Position numbers and translations under genes: made by a program. The notes under the pieces were generated by a model. The model was not told the origin of the DNA. It saw only the letters and a list, made by a program, of their open reading frames with translations, and made no database searches. A DNA stretch of 64,000 nucleotides, taken from contig NC_063152.1 in assembly GCF_020921035.1 (NCBI RefSeq), positions 23,138,887 to 23,202,886 of the forward strand, in the 5' to 3' direction. Positions 1 to 16,202 of the stretch are shown here, piece by piece. The DNA comes from Rhodamnia argentea. Taxonomy: Eukaryota > Streptophyta > Magnoliopsida > Myrtales > Myrtaceae. Position 1 is the stretch's first letter; every line of letters begins with the position of its first letter.

Positions 1-260
1 CATTCGGGGTCTGAACCTGGTAAAGATTTGTTAATGAAGATGCACAGGATGCATACGGATATGGGGCCATGTAACACTAATCAAATAATCTCATAGACAA
101 ACGATTCTTTCAATTTACCTGGAAGCCATCCAAACAGATCACTGAGAAATGTATCTGTCAGTGTTCGATTAGATGGAGACTTTTGTTCTGGTGTTCTTTT
201 CTCCTGCTTCTTTATAGGCATATATTCAATGGAGGCGCAGACATCAAGAGACATGATTTC
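1..260 (-). CDS. Two exons of an unassigned gene at the window edge
   Basis: Read on the minus strand, 260-119 is a plausible 142-nt internal exon. It has an AG acceptor just before 260 and a GTAAAT donor after 119. It is open for 47 codons, is rich in Lys, Glu, Pro and Ser, and ends in LFGWLPG. A 102-nt intron with a CAG acceptor leads to a second exon at 16-1 that continues in frame as SDPE and leaves the window. I do not recognise the family. It could be the 3' part of the Rossmann gene that starts at 1815, but the expected Rossmann core is missing between the two and LFGWLPG is not in the C-terminus of that family as I know it. It may equally be a separate gene. Confidence 0.4.
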
Positions 261-976
261 CTAGAATATCAGTTCCTTTCTCTTTCCCATTGTTACCTTT
301 CTCCTATTCTGAATATCTTGAATTTCATTATCAACAAAATTTTCATTATACACTAACATAACATTTGACATTTCAATAAAGCCTGAGACGCAATAGGTGT
401 AGATGTTCACCTCTCAGAGACAAATCCTATCGCATGTCTTATGTAGTAAGCCAAGAAAAAGTGTGACATCATACTAGAAGCGTTGCTAAAATTGTATGAA
501 ACTGAGCTTTGCTATCAACTCTTCTAAGAATAAACTGGCAACGGAGTAACACTAGCATTGGTTATTCGAAATTGCATCAAAAGTTCATCTTTCTCCTTCA
601 ATGAATTTACCTTCAAACACCAAAACCTCATAGAAGATAAGATTTGACACGAGATGCATTTCTCACAATTGATGTACCTTCTTTTTCCTTGGAGGAAGAG
701 AGAGAGAGAGAGAAGATGAAGTGGAAGAAACAGAAAGGAACACAGTATCTTCTTTCGTAGTCCGAATGATAAGCAATTGTCTCTTTGACATTCAATTGAA
801 AAGCTCGTGACATTGACAGCCCAAATGACTAGACAAACATTGTAAGTATAATCAAAGAAAACGTTCAACGGACATCAACAGGATGGAAACAGCCGCACTT
901 GACTGCACTACATGACACTACGGATATACAAGAGGAATCTACTGAATGCATAACTGCGACTTTTGCTTCGACTAAC

Positions 977-1815
977 CTTCCAAGGAGCAAACAAATCCCA
1001 CCCTGGCCTAAACCCGGTGGCACAAATCACAGCCTCGGAGTCACCGCCAATTGCTTCAGCCAGCTTCTCGGACCCTTCCGTCACATCAGCTTTCACCTTC
1101 AAATGAACTTATTAGATTACACTCCTCTTACAATTCAACCAACTCTGCAACTTAAGATGTTCATTACACTTTAATACTCAATTTCTTCATTTCAGAATCG
1201 CAGCCATACTTGCTAGCCCCAACCCAAAAGGACGGCATTTCCCTATATCTGAAAACCAAATTTTCGCAGAATGGCACCATAATTTTCCCCTATACATTGC
1301 GAATTCTTCCAAACCTCAAAAAGGTGGAAAAAAAAAAAACCACAAATCAAGAAGAGCATGTATGACTCACAATTTGAAGAGCTGGGTTGTTCTGGGGGAA
1401 GGCCGCTCTCGCCCCGTCGATGTCGCGGACCCCGGCCTTGACAGCGAAACCCTTGGCGAGCAGCCGGTCGACGATTCTCTTGCCAGTGCTTCCCGTCGCG
1501 CCGGCGACGAAGACTTTCTTTGTCGGGCCCGCATTGGCGTCGGCCTTCCCCGCGGCCTCCTCTGTAATCTCATTGCCCTGCTGCATCATCTATCACAGAG
1601 AGAGATAGAGAGAGGAGTGAGAACTGGGGGCTTCAAGAAGAAGAAGAAGAAGACAGAAAACTTGGGTGGGCACGTACCCTGATGGAGTTGAGGGACGTAG
1701 ACAACGAGGACGATGATGGTGATTGTGGTTTTCCGAGAGAGAACGAGAAGGGAGGCGGGGGAAGAAGAAAGTGAGACGTGGTCGCTCTAAAACTCAGAAT
1801 CGAAGGAGTGGCCAT
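977..1815 (-). CDS. Plastid NAD(P)-binding Rossmann protein, At2g34460-like, 5' part only
   Basis: Three exons join in frame: 1815-1678 (46 codons), 1589-1371 (73 codons) and 1096-977 (40 codons). Donors are GTACGT, GTGAGT and GTTAGT. Exon 1 is Ser/Pro-rich and poor in acidic residues, as in a chloroplast transit peptide. Exon 2 carries the dinucleotide-binding glycine motif VAGATGSTGKRIV at about residues 68-80, followed by KAGVRD. Exon 3 has ADVTEG and ICATGFRPG. This order matches the atypical short-chain dehydrogenase family of Arabidopsis At2g34460 (SDR-like, related to Tic62), about 280 residues in plastids. The next conserved part of the family (DNFGTVNLV, the LVSS strand and the YxxxK-like region) is not found in 1-976. 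Either the next intron runs past the window or the gene is truncated. Confidence 0.75.
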
Positions 1816-2587
1816 TTGGGCTTAGGTGGGCGTTGACGGGTTATCCTGCAAAAATCTAAGCAAAAACTGCGGCCACAAAAAACTCCCTCCTCCTCCACTC
1901 TGCTTCTGCCAGTTGCCAGCAGCAGACTGGCATGTAAAAAAAAAAAAATGATCAATCGTCCCGGTCGGACTTCCGGTTCATGTGGGGGGGATTACAAGAT
2001 GGACGACACAAATGGATAAATGAGAGTAACTTCAAGAAAATTTATGCTCCGACACAAATGGAAGATGTTCGAAGGTGAAGTTGGCTATCCTCGCCCGAGC
2101 AGATGCCACTCTCTTAACGACGGTGACGGGACGAAACTAGTTATTGTGTTGAATTGAGACGTAAGCGCTCGACTTACTCAAGCTAAAAGAAGTCATGATA
2201 TAAGGATTTTTTGTAATATGAGTCATGAGAATCGTTTTTGAGAAAGGAAGGATGGCTTGTTATGTTGACTCGAAAAGTATTGCATGATTCATGACCATAC
2301 TCAATCAGTTTGGACCGTAAAAAATAATTTATATTGGTGTAAGCGATGAAAGATGTGTTTTTGTAAGGCGAGCATAGAGGCCATTCACCTAAGACTAAGG
2401 GAGGGCGAGGAAGCCACGGTAAGCGATGTGTTTTGTTGGGCAAGTATCAGCCATTCATCAAAGACCTCAGGAGGGGCCATGATGGTTAAGGAAATACAAG
2501 GAAGCGACAAAATAACCCGCAATTAAGGGCGTTACGAAAATCAAGTGGGAAGAATGCCACAATCCAATTTTCCTCATTCAATGAAGG
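1816..2587. other. Intergenic stretch
   Basis: No convincing gene. The first 100 bases hold the promoter side of the Rossmann gene, including an A-run near 1936. Nothing else was recognised before the hAT target duplication. Confidence 0.5.
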
Positions 2588-2595
2588 TTTGGAGG

Positions 2596-5500
2596 TAGAC
2601 ATGGCCATATGGAACCGTGGGCCCGGAACCGGCCCGTTGACCGGGCCCACGATACCATAATTGTGGGAACCGACTCGGAACCGCCGAGTTCGAGCTAGTT
2701 ACGACCCGTTATTAAAAAAAAAAAGATATGGGCCAGTGGGGCAAAGAGCCAGGGCGGTTCGGGCCGGTTACGACCCGTTATTAAAAAAAAAAGATATGGG
2801 CCGGTGGAGCAAAGAGCCGTTGGGCTCTTTGCCCCACCGGGCCGCCCCTCCCCCCCCACCTCCAACCACACACACACACAACGGCTCTTTGGGCCGTTGG
2901 TTAAAAAAAAAAATCGAATTGTTTTTAATTCTTGCCTATAAATACCTATCTTCCCCCTTTCATTTTTCTCACAAATCCTCTCAACAATTCTCTTAAATCC
3001 TCTCAAACCCTCTCAATTCGCTCAAATTCTCTCAATTCGCTCAATTCTCTTAATCCCGCCTCAATTCTCTCAATCGGATTTCTGATCAATTCTCTCAAAA
3101 ATGGCAAGTAGAAGCGGAAATGCTGGAAATGACAAGATGACTATGGGAGATTTCGAGTGTCCCATTCCCGAATATGATCCTCGTGAGTATGCATGTTGGG
3201 AAGACAACGACGATAATATCAACATTGTCCCGATTCTGAACGTCAAGCACATCCCAACACAAGAAAGTCTTCATTCTCCTACCGGTGTCGAAGAAACGTC
3301 AACGGCAAATGAGTCGGAACGAAAGGGCCGAGATAGTACATCCGACTTGTGACTACACTTCGACAAGGTACGTAATGAAGGCAAAGGTAAGTATAATATA
3401 AATTGTAAATATTGTTCGGAAACATATAAATTTACAAAAGAAGACGGCTACGGAACATTCCGTCGGCATTTGACGAAAAAACATCCAACGCAAGCGGAGA
3501 TGGACAATACATAACAACAAATTTCGGGGTACGCCAATTATAATCCTCATCCTTTATTCTGTTATCTTGATGCACTTTATAAACAAACATTAGATGAATA
3601 TGTTGCCTTTGATCATGCTCCGTTTACTACTAGTGAAAATTTTAATTTGAAATATTTGATAAATACTACGTTGGTTCCGCAAGCACCAACTATTCCAAAA
3701 AATACTCTTAAATGTGAAGTTTTCCATCTTTATAAAAAACGAAAAAAATCTTTAGCAAATTTTTTTGTGGAATTCAATGGACGTGTACATATAGGTAGAG
3801 ATATTTGGAGTGATCCTTGGCAAATTCATTCTTATACGGGTGTCACGTGTCATTGGATAGGTGACGATTGGACCATTCAAAAAAGACTTATTGCATTTTG
3901 AGTTTTTGATGAAAGACATTCGGCTCATAAATATTTATAGAATAATTATGCAAGTTTTAGAATAATATAATTTGATAAATAAAGTATTTTCAATTGGTTT
4001 TGATAATGCCGCTGCAAATACCGCTTCTATTCCCGAATTAGAAAATATTTGCAAGTCCTCTTTTGGCAGATAATTTTTTCACATTAGATGTGTTTGTCAT
4101 GTTTTAAATTTATGTGTACAAGATGGTTTACGAACTATTGACACTTCTCTAACCCCAATTAAGGGTGCAATTAAATTTTTATGGAGTCGTGCCCATTTTA
4201 TGAAAGCATGGGGAAAATTTTGTAAACAACATAGGAGAAGGGCAAAAAAATTTCCAAAAGATATTCCGACTCGTTGGAATTCTACCTACGAGTTGCTTCG
4301 GCAAACTTTTGATTACAAAGATTTATTATGTATGTTTATTTCACAAAATATTCCCGAAATTATTTTACTTCCGCAACATTGGGACGTTTACAAAAAAAAT
4401 TTAGATTTTTTAAAAAAATTTAATGATGCTACTAAGACTTCATCTGGTATTTATTATCCTACCATGCATATATTTTTAATAAAGTGTGTTAATATTAGTA
4501 GTGTTTTTAGTAAATATGAAAATGATACTGAATTAGCTCGAACTATTTTAGTAATGCGAGAAAAATGGTTGCATTATTATTTCCAAATTCCTCTTGTCTA
4601 TTTAATTGGTATTGTTTTTTATCCACGTATTAAATTAGACGGTTTACTAGATTATTTAAATGTGTATTATCATGATTGTTTACATTTGGAAGATTCAATA
4701 GATATTTCAAAAATACAAGGAGATATTAAAGAATCTATAGTAGTATTATATGAAGAATTTTGTAGTAGATATGGTTTAACCGATTCTGGATCTTTACAAT
4801 TTACTATCTCACGTAGCGAAGGTGGTAGTTCACTTAGTAGAGGGTATAATATGCTTAAGAGTAGGCAAAAAATAAAAATAAAAATAGGCAACATGTAGTA
4901 TTTCTGAATTAGAAAAATATTTAACCACTCAATTTGAGTTTTGTGATGCATTACATAGTATAGATTTCGAAATCCTAAAGTGGTGGAAGAGTCACCAAAT
5001 CGATTACCCAGTTCTTGCCCTCATCGCTCGCCGGATATTAACAACCTCTTCTTCAATAGTTGCAGTTGAACAAGCATTTAGCGCTGGAGAATTAGTTTTG
5101 GACTCTCGCCGTTCAAAATTAAGTCCGGAGTCTATGGAAGCTCAAGCTTGTGTCGATGATTGGATGAAGGCGAAATTTCAACACCAAAAGTCGGATCGAG
5201 AACACGAATTTTTTAGTGAGGATTGTGGAGATATCATAGCCATGGGTACCACAACGGATAACGACGATTGACGATGAGGTAAGTTGGGGTTATCAAAAGT
5301 AAAAGAACTACATAGGCTTTGATTCTTCTATCCCCAAGAAAATATGTAGGCGCTTAATGATAATTCATTAAGTTCAAGCCCATTCCTCCTCTCTCTTTTT
5401 TTCTCCACATTTTATTACAATGTACAATTTGATTATATTTTATAATTTATAATTTATAATTTATTTTATTTATTTTATTATTTTTTATTTTAAAAATTAA

Positions 5501-5612
5501 AATTAAAATTAAAAAAAGGAATCGGCCCGGAATCGGTATTTTCAAGGGCGGGTTCCGATTCCAACTTTTCGCGGAACCGGAACCGGTGGTTCCACGGAAC
5601 CGGCCATGTCTA
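2596..5612 (+). mobile_element. hAT transposon copy 1, full length with TIRs and target duplication
   Basis: The left end begins TAGACATGGCC and the right end is its inverse, GGCCATGTCTA. The flanks are TTTGGAGG (2588-2595) and TTTGGAGA (5613-5620), an 8-bp target duplication with one difference, as expected of hAT elements. Just inside both ends are repeated GGAACCGG-type subterminal motifs, which are common binding sites for hAT transposases. The element is about 3.0 kb and carries a decayed BED-type transposase gene on the plus strand. The same family recurs at 7915, 45874 and 57346. Confidence 0.92.
3101..5271 (+). pseudogene. hAT transposase, BED/RICESLEEPER-like, broken
   Basis: The reading starts at ATG 3101 and stays recognisable to the stop at 5271, but is cut by several stops and frame changes. 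Visible parts in order: an acidic N-terminus; a BED-like zinc finger (CKYC at about 3409 and a later RRHLTKKH, the C2-H pattern); a central RNase H-like region with FDNAAAN and CHVLNLCVQDGL; PTRWNSTYELL at about 4267-4299; and the C-terminal hAT dimerisation region near 4975-5165, including WWKSH, YPVLALIARRIL and the VEQAFSAGE pattern. The longest open piece is 4200-4898 (232 codons). In-frame stops occur near 3351, 3511, 3901, 3940, 4070 and 4898. A normal transposase of this kind is about 650-700 residues, so most of the length is retained but it cannot be translated. Confidence 0.88.
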
Positions 5613-5620
5613 TTTGGAGA

Positions 5621-6950
5621 TAAGCTATGCTATATGAAAAGAAGCATGAGGAGTGCGAGATAGGATGATACAATTGCATGATGAGAGTGGTGTCCCAGAG
5701 TTTGTGTTAGGAATCAAGTGATGAAAGGAATATCACGCGGGAGATATCTAAATGTGTAATTAGACATCCACACACAAACATGTTAAGGATTGATACTACT
5801 TTCCTGATGTTATTCGTGGCGTGGCAAGCTACAATCAATTGTGTAGTATTGAATTGAATTGAGATGCGTGTCCTGCACAAGACACAAGATGACTAGGTTA
5901 AAAGTAGACGTGGTGCAGTCGGTCACAATAAGGCATTCCACAATATAAGTCAGGGAAAATGATTACGAAAAAGGAAGGCTAGCTTGTTGCATCAGCTTGC
6001 CACGTGTCGCATTATTCCACTACCGAGACCAATCAACTCAGGCCACACGAAAGAGTAAACCTATTGTTGTAGATTTTGAGAGAACGTCAGTCATAATCCT
6101 GGTTTTAGCGTGAGTGTTGAGGTAGAGAAGTTAATTTTTTAAATAAAGAACGCATGTAAATTTCTACACGTAAGCAAATAGAAGTTCAATGCACGAAAGC
6201 AAGATTCTTCGATTTCTTCTCCATCTAGCGGAGTTTCACCTGTGTCAGTAGGCAAATCTTTTGGGCTTTAGGCCCAAACATCCCTTTTTGACGGGTGTGG
6301 GCCTTGTCTTTTCTCTTAAATTTGGGCCCAAACACCCCTTTGAGCGGGTCCGAGCTTCAAAGTCGGGTCGGGTTGAACGGGGATGTGATTAACAAAACAT
6401 AAAACTTGCATAAGCCAGTTTCCCTGCATTGCAGACATCCCCCCAAAACATCAAGCATGAAGGAATGTATTATTACAGAAGCGATTTGCGAAAATACTAC
6501 AAAGACCGAAACATTAAACATATGAGTTCTCAAATAAAGAACTCATTCTATCTTTGTGGGTTACCTTGCTCATATATGTATAAGATCATATCCATTCGAT
6601 TTCTAAAAAGGATTATTAATCCTCAGATTAACCCAATCCAAAGAACTCGCATGCACACAACCACTAAGTTTTACTTAATTGATTTATTACTGCCGAATCT
6701 AATCTCTTACGCATGTTTTGAATCCAAACTCAATGAGAGATTAATTTTGTGGTGCAACAATAAGTCTTCTTCTTAGGGTTTCATTATTTATAATAGACTA
6801 TTTTTGAAAAATTAAAGTTTTGCGAGTAGTGGGAAAATCACTTTAAGAGTTTGATGAAAGAAGTAAAATTGACTAGGATTAGGAGGTTCATGACTAGACA
6901 ATCTTTAGGCACGCTATGACAGTTAGAAATCCAGTTTGTATGTCTATGCA
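5621..6950. other. Intergenic stretch
   Basis: No supported gene. A 115-codon ORF at 6429-6776 has no recognisable motif and sits in AT-rich DNA. I see no transposon ends here. Confidence 0.45.
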
Positions 6951-6961
6951 GGGAAAGAATC

Positions 6962-7547
6962 ACCAAAAAAGTATTAAATTTATTGTAATTGTGTCAATTC
7001 AATCTTACACCTTTTTTTTTTGTCAATTAAGTCCAAAACATTTTGCAATCGTGCCAATTCACTCCATTTGACCGGCCGATGGTGATGTGGAGTCATTGGC
7101 ACGAACAATTTTAATAATATTTTAATATTTCTCTATTTATTAATCATTTTTAACAACTTTTTCTATCTTTTCTTTCTTTCCTTTTTGTTAGGGCCGGCAA
7201 GATGCCACCGATCGCGGACAAGGGTTGTGGCCCTCCCTCGGTTGCAAGCGAGGGCTTGTGACCCTTGCCCGGCGGTCGGCGAGGGCTCGTAGGCCCCCGA
7301 CAGGTGGCCAACGACCACCCGCCGACCCTAACCAAATTAGAAAAGAACAAAAAAAGACATGAAAAATTTTTAAAAAAAAATTAAAAATTGAAAAAAAATA
7401 TCATAATATTATTAAAATGGCCACTTCTACGCCGGCCGGCAAATGAACCGAATTGACGCAACTACAAAAAATGTAAGACTCAATTGTCAAAAAAAAAAGT
7501 TTAGGACTGAATTAGCATAATTACAATATATTTAGAACTTTTTTGGT
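6962..7547. mobile_element. MITE-like element with 28-bp terminal inverted repeats
   Basis: The left end (6963-6990) and the inverse of the right end (7519-7546) match at 25 of 28 bases, with core CCAAAAAAGT and TATTGTAATT. The middle is AT-rich around a GC-rich stretch (7190-7330). There is no coding capacity. The flanks show no clear target duplication, so the outer edges and the superfamily are uncertain. Similar ends or halves occur near 24600, 41875, 59850 and 63380, so this is a dispersed family. Confidence 0.65.
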
Positions 7548-7914
7548 AATTTTTCATGAATAATTTTCAAGAGAAATTTCTTTTTGCAAAGAAAGGGTAA
7601 AAAGCACTCTCTCCAATAGCTCAAAAATTTTCTCCTACTGCGTTAGCAATCAGATATATATATATATTTTTTACTTATGAGATGATCACGAACAGATCGT
7701 CCTGCTATATATGCTGCATTTTAACCAGACAGCTAGCTTGAACAGTTTTAGATTCTGTGCCGGTTGCCGATGAAGCGGATGTTGCTTCTTTAAGTCATGG
7801 AATTTAACACACGAAGAGTCGACCTAATGACCGAGCATAATATACTTCTCAAAGAAGAAACCGAGCATAACGTACTTATCAAAGAAGAAACCGAGCCCAA
7901 GGTTCTCCCCTAGC

Positions 7915-7988
7915 TGGACGTGGCCGGTTCCGATTCAGGAACCGTCAGTTCTGGTTCCGATCTGGTTTTTTTTTTTTGGCCGTGTCTA
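7915..7988. mobile_element. 74-bp hAT relic with perfect 8-bp target duplication
   Basis: The left end is TGGACGTGGCC and the right end is GGCCGTGTCTA, the same terminal repeat as the 3-kb hAT copies. Flanking 8-mers CCCCTAGC (7907-7914 and 7989-7996) are identical. Inside are two GGTTCCG-type subterminal motifs and a T-run. It is the extreme deletion form of the family. Confidence 0.85.
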
Positions 7989-7996
7989 CCCCTAGC

Positions 7997-8389
7997 ACAT
8001 CAATGGCCTGTCAAGCAAAATGATGAGGAAATTCTTTACATCGACGCGCAAGCATGCAAACCAAAAACATCGATAAACATACCATCACATAGAATCACGA
8101 CCTTCAATCCTTTTAATTTACAGTGACTAAATAAGGAGGTACCACTCTCAGATGACAGTAACTACAATGGAAGGATGAATAATAAATCCACGTACAACCA
8201 AAGATAGTACTAGAAGCTCTAAAAGCAGTGTGAAGGTAATGAACAAAAGATAAAGCCCTCAACAATATGGCTTTTTGCTTTAAAAATGGACCTGGCTGGA
8301 CAACAGTAGCTAATGAGCAGCAACTTGCATATGAAGATGAAGGGTGATGGTCCAGGATGTTGGCACTGCAGACGTTTCTCTCTTAACAG
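7997..8389. other. 3' flank of MCM3
   Basis: No separate gene. Part of this is presumably the 3' UTR of the minus-strand MCM3 transcript. I saw no clear polyadenylation signal that I would assign. Confidence 0.4.
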
Positions 8390-13848
<5,459 letters not shown>

Positions 13849-13893
13849 CGCTCGGAGTTCGCCTCGTGAAGCCTGTCCGGCAAAGAAGAACGC

Positions 13894-13921
<28 letters not shown>
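13894..13921. repeat. (GA)n microsatellite in the MCM3 leader
   Basis: About 14 GA units lie 46-73 bases before the MCM3 start codon, so probably in the 5' UTR, where CT/GA runs are common in plants. Confidence 0.9.
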
Positions 13922-13926
<5 letters not shown>

Positions 13927-13982
13927 AGTGGTAACCCTAATTTTGATGTGTTTTGCCCCTTTTCTTCATCGAGGTCGGAGAT

Positions 13983-14026
13983 GGCGGGAAACAGAGGGGA
14001 GAGTAGGGGGCGGTGATGGCGGGAAA
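13983..14026 (-). promoter_or_regulatory. Two E2F sites upstream of MCM3
   Basis: GGCGGGAAA occurs at 13983-13991 and again at 14018-14026. On the gene strand these read TTTCCCGCC, the E2F consensus. They lie about 135 and 170 bases before the MCM3 start codon. E2F control of plant MCM3 at G1/S is established, so these sites fit the gene well. Confidence 0.8.
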
Positions 14027-14289
14027 CTGGAGGAAGCCGAGGATCATCTCACGTGCGTCACGTGACTACTCGTTGTGGAGCGACATTCTCCCGATTTTGA
14101 TAGTTGTGGACATTGGACAACATCCGAATATTTTGAAAAGGAAAATTGGAACCAGAGATTTGGTAAAAAATTTTGGTCTGGTAAAAATATAAACAATTTT
14201 TTTGGTTCGGATAAAAAAAATAGAGAATTGATTAACTAATCTTTTTTAAGAGAAACGAAGCCCATATCCACCAACACCACTAATATTTT

Positions 14290-14620
14290 AAAGGGTAAAA
14301 GCTATAAAAAAAATCTTAAATTATACATGCAGTGACACATTTACGGCAAACTTTTTTTGTTAACACTAAAAACTTCAAACTTGAACTCGTATGATACATT
14401 TATGCCAATTTCGAGATAAACATGTAATGTGTCAACTTGATAAAATTTAGGTTTTTAGTGTAAAAAAACGACTTGGGTAAATATGTCACACGGGGTAAAA
14501 GTTTGAAGATTTTGAGGTCACAAAAAGAAAATTTGAAGTAAATGCGTCACGCGGGTACAAATTTGAGGTTAATGTCACAAAAAAAAATGTGAGATAAATA
14601 TGTAACATTGGGCATCATTT
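14290..14620. repeat. Degenerate repeat related to the 27-kb foldback element
   Basis: Alternating phrases such as GTGACACATTTA and AACTTCAAACTT, then their approximate inverses (TAAATATGTCACACGGG, TCACAAAAA), repeat at a period of roughly 70 bases. The same phrases occur at 26720-27370. No coding capacity. Confidence 0.6.
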
Positions 14621-16202
14621 AGTATTTTTTTTTTCTTGACTTTTTTCCTATTGTCAATGAAAACAAGTGTCCCTTTTACTTGGTGAACAGAAAATCTCGC
14701 TTGGAATTTTGCGCAAACCCCATCAGGTAAAAATTCCTTAAATATAAAAAAGGGAAAAATTAATCTGAAGAAAATTAAATATATGAGGATAGTATTACTA
14801 AAAAGAGATTATTACAGTTATCAAAGGTAAGAAACAAATTTCCAAAATAGAAAATAACACTAGAATTATTTTATTTTTTTATAATAAAGAAGACGTTGTT
14901 GTACGTTTACATGGCTTCTCATTCTACGCGCTTTGTTAAGTTGGTTCGAAAGGGCTTTTTATTATCTTAGATTTTCGAGACTCGGCTGGAGAAATTCTCA
15001 CCATTACCGGACAACCGAATCGACTTAGCTTACTCCTTTTTGATGTTTTGTCTTGAACGATAAAAACTGCGTTCGAGCTTTTCTTTTTTACTTTTCCTTT
15101 TCTACTGTTTGGAAGCTCTAATGCGAAATCCGTTCAGCAATTGTTATTAATAATTTATACATGATATGTTTACTCTTTGATTTACTTAAAGATTTTCAAA
15201 ACATAGTGTTTTGTTTTATAGAAATTTCCTAACCAATTTGAAAATACAATGAATTCTACAATCTATAAGTTACAAATAAAGTGCTAAAGAATATATTTGA
15301 TTTTGGAATAATATTCCTACAAATGTTTTTAGCTTGAATAATATCCTCAGATTTATTTCTCTAAAAAACATGCCATTTTAAGTCCAAATTTGTGACAAAA
15401 AAAGGGGAAATGCTACACGGTCGGAGACGGTACAATCTCGACCGTAGATCCACACATTATCACCGCGTGTTTTGAGTAAAACATTCATTGATTGAGAGAT
15501 CGTGTGATCGTAAATAACCGACAATCTTGTCGGACCGTCAAACTAGTAGCTTAAAAAAAAAAGTCATATTCAAATGTTTAAGATTGACAATGCAATATTT
15601 CCTGAAAAATTGCTACTTATTTTATTTATCGAATTTCAAGATCAAGCAAAGTAACTAGAGAGACGTATGGTTCTAGAGTAGAACCGGAGCAGTGAAAATA
15701 GGGTAGGTTTCAGGTTTTGAGGATAAGTAGATAGGTTTCAAGTTCAAAAAATGAAAGAATAGATTTCGACGAATAGGTTTCAGGAGGGCAAAATGCAAAA
15801 CCTGAAACTAAGTCTTTTAAGTTTGTTCTTTTGTTTGTTACGGAACGCCGCGCCAGAAACCGCTAACGAGATCGAGAGCTCAAACGAGTCAAATCCTCCC
15901 AAATTTTCACAGTTGAAATTGTCTGTTCAATAGTTGTCTGATGCCAACAAAAAAACAAGAATGTCAACAGAAAGAGGAAAGGTCGAAATACCAGAACTTA
16001 ACGGTCGAAACCCCCTCTCTTCCTCTCCCTCTCCTTCTCCTTCTCCGTGTCGTTCTAGTTACAAACTTGTGCCTCCCTTTGATTCTCTTCAGGCGTTATC
16101 CCTCTCTTCCGCGAGAAGAGGGCTTCGTTTCCGGGCCGCGAGAAGCTTCATGCCTCTGGAGTTTTCCGGGACCGAAGTAGGGTCTTTCACGGCGGAATCG
16201 CG
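14621..16202. other. AT-rich intergenic region before CHX
   Basis: No gene seen. At 15405-15555 there is a copy of a dispersed repeat whose relative lies at 61801-61945: both contain ATTGAGAGAT, GCGTGTTTT and a GTAGC/GCAGC end. A pyrimidine-rich TCTCCTT tract at 16016-16046 may be the CHX leader. Confidence 0.5.

Noticed and set aside
524-868. 114-codon minus-strand ORF near the Rossmann gene
   Set aside because: I tested it as a missing exon. It shows none of the family's core motifs and contains a simple GAGA-derived SLSLSL run.
6429-6776. 115-codon plus-strand ORF
   Set aside because: AT-rich DNA, no domain or splice context, and low-complexity composition.
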